Origin: Chitinispirillales bacterium
GTDB lineage: Bacteria; Fibrobacterota; Chitinivibrionia; Chitinivibrionales; Chitinispirillaceae
Direction: 5' to 3'
Assembly (NCBI GenBank): GCA_031254105.1
Contig: JAIRVB010000021.1
Location: 186,001 to 250,000 of the forward strand
Length of the DNA stretch: 64,000 nucleotides
Positions 58,809 through 64,000 of this stretch are shown piece by piece. The position numbers and the translations under genes are program-made. Below the pieces are notes generated by a model. The model was not told the DNA's origin. It saw nothing but the letters and a program-made list of their open reading frames with translations, and did not search any database. Each line of letters starts with the position of its first letter. Position 1 is the stretch's first letter.

Positions 58809-58908
58809 GTTTCCAGTTGTCGGTTATATGTTTCCAGTTAAAAGAAAAGACCGTTCATAAAATAGTGCGCGTGAAAATGTTTTTAACTGGAAACTGATAA
58901 CTGGAAAC
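58809..58908. repeat. Inverted repeat of GTTTCCAGTT words
   Basis: Left part (58809-58843) carries GTTTCCAGTT twice and ends TTCCAGTTAAAA. Right part (58881-58908) reads TTTTAACTGGAAACTGATAA and CTGGAAAC, its complement with one internal slip. The stem would be about 28-30 bp with a 37-base loop, in the gap before the KaiC-like gene. Confidence 0.65.
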
Positions 58909-58921
58909 AAAAAGAAAAATT

Positions 58922-59692
58922 ATGAGTGAAAATCGTGTTCCTTTTGGGATAAAATCCTTAGATAAAATGATATACGGAGGGCTTATTCCCTTCTCCGCCA
59001 ATCTTCTTGAAGGCGCTCCGGGTACAGGCAAAACTACAATGGGGATGCAGTTTATATATAACGGTATCACTATGTACAATGAACCTGGGCTTATTATCAC
59101 TTTTGAGGAGTTCCCTCAGCAGTATTACCATGACGCGCTGAAGTTTGGATGGGATTTTAAGAAGCTTGAGAGCGAAGGTAAACTTAAAATCATTTTTTCC
59201 GATCCGTCTACTACTCTTAATGAATTTGACAAGCCGGGAGGAGAGTTTGTCTCACTTGTAGAGGAGATGGGAATAAAGCGCGTAGTGGTTGATTCTATGA
59301 CGCACTTTGAATCTATAAGCGCAAATCCCCATGAATTAAGAACCATGGAGAGGCGCTTTATAAATGCGCTCAAAAGGGAGAGTCTAACAAGCATCCTGCT
59401 GCGGGAGAACGATACGCTTTTGGGTAATGTATCTCAGATATCAAGCAAGATCTCTTTTATTGTTGACACTTATGTGCTTTTACGGTATGTTGAAATAGAC
59501 AGTGCCATTGAGAAGGCTCTTTGTTTTCTTAAAATGCGCGGCAGTGATCATCAGAAGGAGATCCGCTGCTTTAAGATAACGCAAAAAGGGATAGAGGTCT
59601 CCTCGAAGTTCAGCGGCAAAGAAGGTATCATGAGCGGAATCACACACTCAACGCCTCAAGACGCGTTTGTAAATGTATTCGGAAAGAGGTAA
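58922..59692 (+). CDS. KaiC-like RecA-superfamily ATPase
   Basis: A 256-residue single-domain KaiC/GvpD/RAD55-type ATPase. PFGIKSLDKMIYGGLIPFSA opens the fold, Walker A is GAPGTGKTT (31-39), the catalytic Glu pair is TFEEFPQQYY, and Walker B is VVVDSMTHFE. The C-terminal RGSDHQKEIRCFKITQKGIE matches the KaiC substrate-facing strand. It has one ATPase domain, not two as in cyanobacterial KaiC. It begins a five-gene run with two small membrane proteins and two receiver proteins, so it is probably a signalling switch rather than a clock part. Confidence 0.88.
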   Translation: MSENRVPFGIKSLDKMIYGGLIPFSANLLEGAPGTGKTTMGMQFIYNGITMYNEPGLIITFEEFPQQYYHDALKFGWDFKKLESEGKLKIIFSDPSTTLNEFDKPGGEFVSLVEEMGIKRVVVDSMTHFESISANPHELRTMERRFINALKRESLTSILLRENDTLLGNVSQISSKISFIVDTYVLLRYVEIDSAIEKALCFLKMRGSDHQKEIRCFKITQKGIEVSSKFSGKEGIMSGITHSTPQDAFVNVFGKR

Positions 59693-59705
59693 TCGGGAGA
59701 GTTTT

Positions 59706-60005
59706 ATGGAGCTTCCGACAACCGCAGAGGTATTTCTCATTGCCGGATACGTTTTGTTCTGCATGGGATTAAACGGCGTTGCTTTTTTGATCTCCGCTTT
59801 TTACAGAAAAAAGTTGAAGCATTACGCTCCGTATTTGGGTTTTCTACTCTCGCTTTTATTTGGGGCGGTGTTTATAGGAACCCTTTTGATAAAAGACGGC
59901 GGATCAAGCGTGAGTATTGTTAGAACGACATCTCTTTTAGGATGCAGCATGTTTTCCGCTTTAAGTGTAACCGGATTATATATGTCAATGAGAAAGGCGA
60001 GATAA
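59706..60005 (+). CDS. Small membrane protein in the KaiC-like operon (first)
   Basis: A 99-residue protein from the ATG at 59706 (MELPTTAEVFLIAGYVL). Three hydrophobic segments: about 7-29, 41-63 and 72-92. A basic loop, FYRKKLKHYAP, separates the first two. No family is recognised. It sits 13 bases after the ATPase gene and 6 bases before the next membrane protein, and is probably co-expressed. Confidence 0.7.
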   Translation: MELPTTAEVFLIAGYVLFCMGLNGVAFLISAFYRKKLKHYAPYLGFLLSLLFGAVFIGTLLIKDGGSSVSIVRTTSLLGCSMFSALSVTGLYMSMRKAR

Positions 60006-60011
60006 GGGAGA

Positions 60012-60311
60012 GTGATTTACGAACAGACCCTCTTCTTTTTCGATATGTCGGCTGTCACAACGATGCTTGTATTCGCCTACCTGAGCAAGCGTCTTGGCGA
60101 AGCTCTGCCTATAAAACCGTATTATATAATACTTTTCTTTACATCAGCGGCGATTGTCGCTGCTTCCGGTATTGAGACTATTCCGCAGTCATTGAGTTTG
60201 AAATTTATCTCATTATTAACATATACAATCCGGTGCGCCGCGACAGGCGTTGCTTTTTTTGTTGTGCTGAGGTATTGGAAATGGCTCTTCGCCGAGTTCT
60301 CAAAAAGTTGA
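60012..60311 (+). CDS. Small membrane protein in the KaiC-like operon (second)
   Basis: A 99-residue protein from a GTG at 60012 just after AAGGGAGA. Three hydrophobic segments: about 10-24, 37-55 and 66-88. The order of charged loops (YLSKRLGEALPIKPYY) differs from the first membrane protein, but the size and three-helix layout are alike, so the two may form a complex. No family is recognised. Confidence 0.65.
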   Translation: MIYEQTLFFFDMSAVTTMLVFAYLSKRLGEALPIKPYYIILFFTSAAIVAASGIETIPQSLSLKFISLLTYTIRCAATGVAFFVVLRYWKWLFAEFSKS

Positions 60312-60325
60312 GGGTTTGATTAAAA

Positions 60326-60703
60326 GTGAAGAAAAAAATTTTACTTATTGAAGATGATGTCGACAGCGCGGCGCTTGCAAAGTTAGTGCTTGAGACTGAT
60401 ATGTTTGAGGTAAAAACAATTTTTGATCCTGAAGCCGCATGCGATGAAGCGAGAGCGTACAGGCCGGACGCCATATTACTTGACCTGTGCATGCCCAAGC
60501 TTGACGGATGGGCGGTGTTCAGGCTTATTCGCGAAGACAAATCTTTCGATAATATACCAGTCGCTATTCTCACAGGTAAAGGTGAATCGTTTGATCATAT
60601 GGTGGGTCTTCATATAATGAACGCAGACGCTTACATCACGAAACCATTTGGGAAACAGGAATTGATAGATAAAACATATGAGCTCCTTGAAAGAAAAAAA
60701 TAA
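60326..60703 (+). CDS. Single-domain response regulator (first)
   Basis: A 125-residue CheY-like receiver without an output domain, from a GTG at 60326. The acidic pocket is IEDD (8-11), the phosphoacceptor is Asp53 (LLDLCMPK), the switch Thr is in AILTGKG, and Lys106 is in YITKPFG. It must act through a partner, probably the KaiC-like ATPase or a histidine kinase elsewhere. Its last 26 bases overlap the next receiver gene. Confidence 0.9.
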   Translation: MKKKILLIEDDVDSAALAKLVLETDMFEVKTIFDPEAACDEARAYRPDAILLDLCMPKLDGWAVFRLIREDKSFDNIPVAILTGKGESFDHMVGLHIMNADAYITKPFGKQELIDKTYELLERKK

Positions 60704-61112
60704 ACGCATTCTTATCGTTGACGATGAGGTAGATGTTCTTGATTTTTTAAAGATCTATCTTGAATCGCTTGGCTGGGAAGTAACGACCGTTCCTGCCATA
60801 CGGCAGGCTTTTGATGAGCTTGACAAACAGGCTTACTTTCTGGTAATTACCGATATCGCAATGCCGGATATGGACGGTTACGAATTCATCAGTAAAATTA
60901 AAGAGAAAAACTATGGTTCTCAGATCGCTCTTATGACAGGTTTCGGTTACAACCCAAAACATACGCTTGTCAAGATTTACAAAACAATCCGCTATCCCTG
61001 CCTTTTCAAACCTTTTAACAGGGCGAAAGTGGCCGAAGCGGTTCAAAACGCTTTTGACAATTATAACAACGGCAGTGCCGCGCAGGCTGTTGACCCTAAT
61101 TCTCAAAATTAG
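60678..61112 (+). CDS. Single-domain response regulator (second)
   Basis: A 144-residue receiver. VDDEVDV (14-20) supplies the acidic pair, Asp59 the phosphoacceptor (VITDIAMPDMDG) and Lys111 the switch lysine (CLFKPFN). A 20-residue tail follows the fold. It is clearly different from the first receiver, so the two may form a relay or respond to separate kinases. The coding overlap of 26 bases suggests coupled translation. Confidence 0.9.
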   Translation: MSSLKEKNKRILIVDDEVDVLDFLKIYLESLGWEVTTVPAIRQAFDELDKQAYFLVITDIAMPDMDGYEFISKIKEKNYGSQIALMTGFGYNPKHTLVKIYKTIRYPCLFKPFNRAKVAEAVQNAFDNYNNGSAAQAVDPNSQN

Positions 61113-61120
61113 TAGAAGCT

Positions 61121-61228
61121 GATTAATGCAAAATGCATAAATAAAGCAACGGACATATGAGACATCTTCTTTTTGTACTCGAGTGATTTTAATGTTTCTG
61201 CATTTTGCGTTATTATTTCTGCATTACA
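61121..61228. repeat. ATGCAGAA palindromic repeat, copy 7
   Basis: Left arm ATTAATGCAAAATGCATAAA and right arm TTTCTGCATTTTGCGTTATT with TTATTTCTGCATTAC, around a loop of about 50 bases. It lies between the second receiver gene and the canonical uvrA. Confidence 0.7.
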
Positions 61229-61279
61229 CTTTTGTGTGGCAAAAATAAAATTTTTTACAGAAAGATTTTTACCGGTTCG

Positions 61280-64000
61280 ATGCGTAACATAATAATAAGG
61301 GGCGCGCGTGTTCATAACTTAAAGAACATAGATGTGACTATTCCGCGCAACACACTTACGGTTATTACAGGTTTAAGCGGCAGCGGAAAATCATCTCTTG
61401 CCTTTGATACACTTTATTCTGAAAGTCAAAGACGGTATGTGGAATCCCTCTCCTCTTACGCCCGGCAGTTTCTTGGGCTTATGGAAAAACCTGACGTTGA
61501 CCAAATAGATGGTCTCTCTCCCGCTATCTCCATAGAGCAGAAAACTACAAGTCAGAATCCCCGCTCCACAGTAGGGACAATAACCGAGATACATGACTAT
61601 CTGCGTCTGCTTTTTGCAAGAGCGGGTACGCCTACCTGCTGCGGACGCGTTATTTCCCGCCAAAGCATACAGGAGATAACAGATAAAATTCTTGGATTGA
61701 ACCAAGGGACAAAGTTTCAAATCCTTGCGCCTGTAGTCAATAACCGCAAAGGCATTCACAAAGAACTTTTGTCAAAGTTACAAAAGAACGGGTACGTTAG
61801 AGTAAGAGTTGATAAAATAGTGTATAATATTGATGAAGAAATACCAATCGATCCGAACAAAAAGCATACTATAGAAGTTGTAATTGACAGACTGATAAAC
61901 TCTCCAAAAATAGCTTCGCGCCTTACAGAGTCAATTGAGACTGCTGTCGCGGTCAGCAGCAACGAAACTGTTGTCGCGGATATAACAGGCGGTGAGGAAC
62001 TTCTTTTTTCGCAGCGTCTTGCCTGCATTTCCTGCGGCATGAGCTATGATGAACCTACACCGGCCATGTTCTCCTTTAACAACCCTTTGGGAGCGTGTGA
62101 GCAGTGTCACGGTTTAGGATTTCTTATGGAGATAGATCCGGAGCTTGTAGTGCCTGATCCGGCTGTTAGTTTAAGCAATGGAGCGATTGTGCCGTGGAAC
62201 GGCGCTTATACCGAAGGCGGATGGAACTATCAGATTTTGCAGGGTGTATGTAAGCATTATAAGATATCAATGGACAAACCATACAAGTCATTCACCGAAA
62301 AGCAAAAACATATATTGCTGTATGGTTCCGGGGATGAGCTTATTGAAGTGATGCACGAAACTAAAAACGGCAACTACCGCGGAAAGCTTAATAAAGTTTT
62401 TGAGGGAGTAATACCTAATCTGCTGCGGCGTTACAAAGATACTTCCTCTGAGGAGGTCAGGCGCTGGATAGAGGGGTTCATGGCCCGTAAAACCTGTAAT
62501 GTGTGTAAAGGAACAAGATACAAAAAGCAAAGTCTTGCGGTTTTGATTGAGGGTAGAAATATCGCGGAACTTTCAAACTTGTCAATAGAATCCGCGCTTG
62601 AGTTTTTTAAAAACTACAATCCTCGGGGCCAGCATCAAAAAGAGATCGCAAAGCCAATTGTACGGGAGATTTTGCAACGTTTTGGATTTCTCAACGATGT
62701 GGGGCTTAGCTATTTAAGCCTTGACAGAACGGCATCAACACTTTCAGGAGGAGAGTCTCAACGGATTCGTCTTGCCACTCAGATCGGTTCAAAACTTACG
62801 GGTGTGCTTTACATTTTAGATGAACCGAGCATTGGTCTTCACCCCAGAGACAATACGCGGCTGCTCGCCACCCTTACCGCGCTAAGAGACCTTGATAATA
62901 CGGTTGTCGTGATTGAGCATGACAAAGAGACAATAATGGCGGCGGATTATCTTATTGACATTGGCCCGGGCGCGGGAACCCATGGAGGCGAGCTTGTTGC
63001 GCAGGGAACGCCTGTTGATATAGCCAAATCAGGAAAATCGCTCACCGGACAGTATCTCTCCGGAAAACGCTCAATTCCGCTCCCTGTAAAAAGGCGCGGC
63101 GGAAACGGCATGTCTATAAAGATTAATGGCGCGGCCGGACACAATCTAAAAAGTATAGATGTGACTTTTCCTCTTGGAATGCTTGTTTGCGTGACCGGAG
63201 TATCAGGATCGGGTAAAAGTTCTCTTGTAAATCAAACGCTTTATCCGGCATTAGTCAAAAAGCTGTACAAGTCAAAAGCTATCCCCTTGCCGCACAAAAG
63301 TATAGAGGGATTATCCAATCTCGACAAGGTAATCGATATTGATCAATCGCCTATCGGCAGAACGCCAAGATCCAATCCAGCTACCTATACTAAAATGTTT
63401 GACACAATAAGAAACCTCTTCGCTATGCTGCCTGAAAGCAAGATAAGAGGATACTCTCCAGGCCGTTTCAGCTTTAATATTAAAGGGGGCAGGTGCGAAA
63501 CCTGCGAAGGCGATGGAGAACTTCGCATAGAAATGCATTTTTTACCGGACGTTTATGTTCAGTGTGAAACATGCAGAGGAAAACGCTATAACCGCGAAAC
63601 ACTTGAGGTACTTTACAAAGGCAGATCAATAGCGGATGTGCTGAACATGACTGTTGACGAAGCGCTTGTGTTTTTTGACAATCTCAGCGTAATCAAGCAA
63701 AAACTTCAGGTGCTCTCTCAAGTTGGTTTAGGGTATATCCGGCTGGGGCAGCCCGCAAACACCCTCTCCGGGGGTGAAGCCCAGCGGATAAAGCTTGCTT
63801 CGGAACTTGCTAAACGCGCAACAGGGAAAACGCTTTACATCCTTGATGAACCCACAACGGGCCTTCACTTCGAAGATATTTTAATGCTTATGAACGTCAT
63901 ACAGGAGCTTGTAGACAAGGGTAACTCAGTCATTGTCATTGAGCATAATCTTGACGTAATAAAATCCGCGGATTATATAATTGACATCGGGTTGGAGGGT
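61280..64000 (+). CDS. uvrA: UvrA excinuclease subunit, canonical, cut by the right edge
   Basis: From the ATG at 61280 (MRNIIIRGARVHNLKNIDV) the frame is open for 907 codons to the last base, about 35-45 short of the usual length of UvrA. It has two ABC modules: Walker A GLSGSGKSSLAFD near residue 32, signature TLSGGESQR near 488, and, in the second half, GVSGSGKSSL near 642 and TLSGGEAQR near 827. The zinc segments CISCGMSYDE/CEQCHGLG and CETCEGDGEL/CETCRG are present; the first UvrA-type finger reads TPTCCGRV. It recognises damaged DNA with UvrB. No stop is in view. It is separate from the double-length UvrA at 13.6-19.0 kb. Confidence 0.95.
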   Translation, partial: MRNIIIRGARVHNLKNIDVTIPRNTLTVITGLSGSGKSSLAFDTLYSESQRRYVESLSSYARQFLGLMEKPDVDQIDGLSPAISIEQKTTSQNPRSTVGTITEIHDYLRLLFARAGTPTCCGRVISRQSIQEITDKILGLNQGTKFQILAPVVNNRKGIHKELLSKLQKNGYVRVRVDKIVYNIDEEIPIDPNKKHTIEVVIDRLINSPKIASRLTESIETAVAVSSNETVVADITGGEELLFSQRLACISCGMSYDEPTPAMFSFNNPLGACEQCHGLGFLMEIDPELVVPDPAVSLSNGAIVPWNGAYTEGGWNYQILQGVCKHYKISMDKPYKSFTEKQKHILLYGSGDELIEVMHETKNGNYRGKLNKVFEGVIPNLLRRYKDTSSEEVRRWIEGFMARKTCNVCKGTRYKKQSLAVLIEGRNIAELSNLSIESALEFFKNYNPRGQHQKEIAKPIVREILQRFGFLNDVGLSYLSLDRTASTLSGGESQRIRLATQIGSKLTGVLYILDEPSIGLHPRDNTRLLATLTALRDLDNTVVVIEHDKETIMAADYLIDIGPGAGTHGGELVAQGTPVDIAKSGKSLTGQYLSGKRSIPLPVKRRGGNGMSIKINGAAGHNLKSIDVTFPLGMLVCVTGVSGSGKSSLVNQTLYPALVKKLYKSKAIPLPHKSIEGLSNLDKVIDIDQSPIGRTPRSNPATYTKMFDTIRNLFAMLPESKIRGYSPGRFSFNIKGGRCETCEGDGELRIEMHFLPDVYVQCETCRGKRYNRETLEVLYKGRSIADVLNMTVDEALVFFDNLSVIKQKLQVLSQVGLGYIRLGQPANTLSGGEAQRIKLASELAKRATGKTLYILDEPTTGLHFEDILMLMNVIQELVDKGNSVIVIEHNLDVIKSADYIIDIGLEG

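Noticed and set aside
1-64000. CRISPR array, prophage or insertion sequence
   Set aside because: No regularly spaced direct repeats with unique spacers, no cas, phage structural or transposase genes were seen.

Overview
The window looks like a chromosomal segment of a Gram-negative bacterium of the FCB group, most plausibly Fibrobacterota or a close relative. That placement is an inference. It rests on a PorX-type response regulator (residues 1-518), a secreted GH9 cellulase ending in a type IX secretion (T9SS) sorting domain, outer-membrane and lipoprotein signals, a tandem double-length UvrA, and a bacterial glycerol-1-phosphate dehydrogenase. No rRNA is present to settle it. I see no CRISPR array, no intact insertion sequence and no prophage.

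Layout. 1-6.7 kb: the 5' end of an unknown minus-strand gene, a TagB-like glycerophosphotransferase, a 58-residue protein, serS, porX, tsaE and a lipoprotein. 6.7-13.5 kb: an accessory stretch with an AT-rich methyltransferase, the GH9 cellulase, a frameshifted VapBC pair, a TraB-like protein, a RhuM remnant and crcB. 13.5-25.6 kb: the 1826-residue UvrA, two MFS transporters, two small exported proteins and a GH65 phosphorylase/hydrolase. 25.7-33.2 kb: a minus-strand operon prkA-yeaH-spoVR followed by a second, divergent prkA paralogue. 33.4-39.4 kb: an accessory block with a DUF3791/DUF3990/DUF3791 cluster, an AlbA_2 regulator, a membrane-anchored orphan and hipBA. It is bounded by a degenerate copy of a tRNA-Ser 5' region on one side and the intact tRNA-Ser(GGA) on the other.

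39.4-48 kb is a conserved core cluster: tRNA-Ser, 4.5S RNA, dnaX (with a likely frameshift that makes tau), ybaB, recR, pgpA, pncC and a large transglutaminase/TPR protein. 47.9-57.7 kb holds a HAD phosphatase with G1P dehydrogenase, a ferredoxin, a SEC-C protein, a GT4 pseudogene, an RNase D-like nuclease, tRNA-Ser(CGA), a DUF362 ferredoxin protein with a lipoate-ligase homologue, rsmE, a beta-barrel protein and spoVG. 57.9-64 kb holds argF, a KaiC-like ATPase with two small membrane proteins and two receiver proteins, and a second, canonical uvrA cut by the window edge.

Two families of short palindromic intergenic repeats run through the window. One is built on the word ATGCAGAA and occurs as seven tracts; at one place it has been captured into the C-termini of two convergent transporters. 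The other has ends reading CTACTTGAAAATC and looks MITE-like. The strongest leads are the dnaX A10 frameshift, the tandem UvrA beside a canonical one, the KaiC-like/receiver operon, the three-gene DUF3791/DUF3990 cluster, the double PrkA operon and the repeat families.
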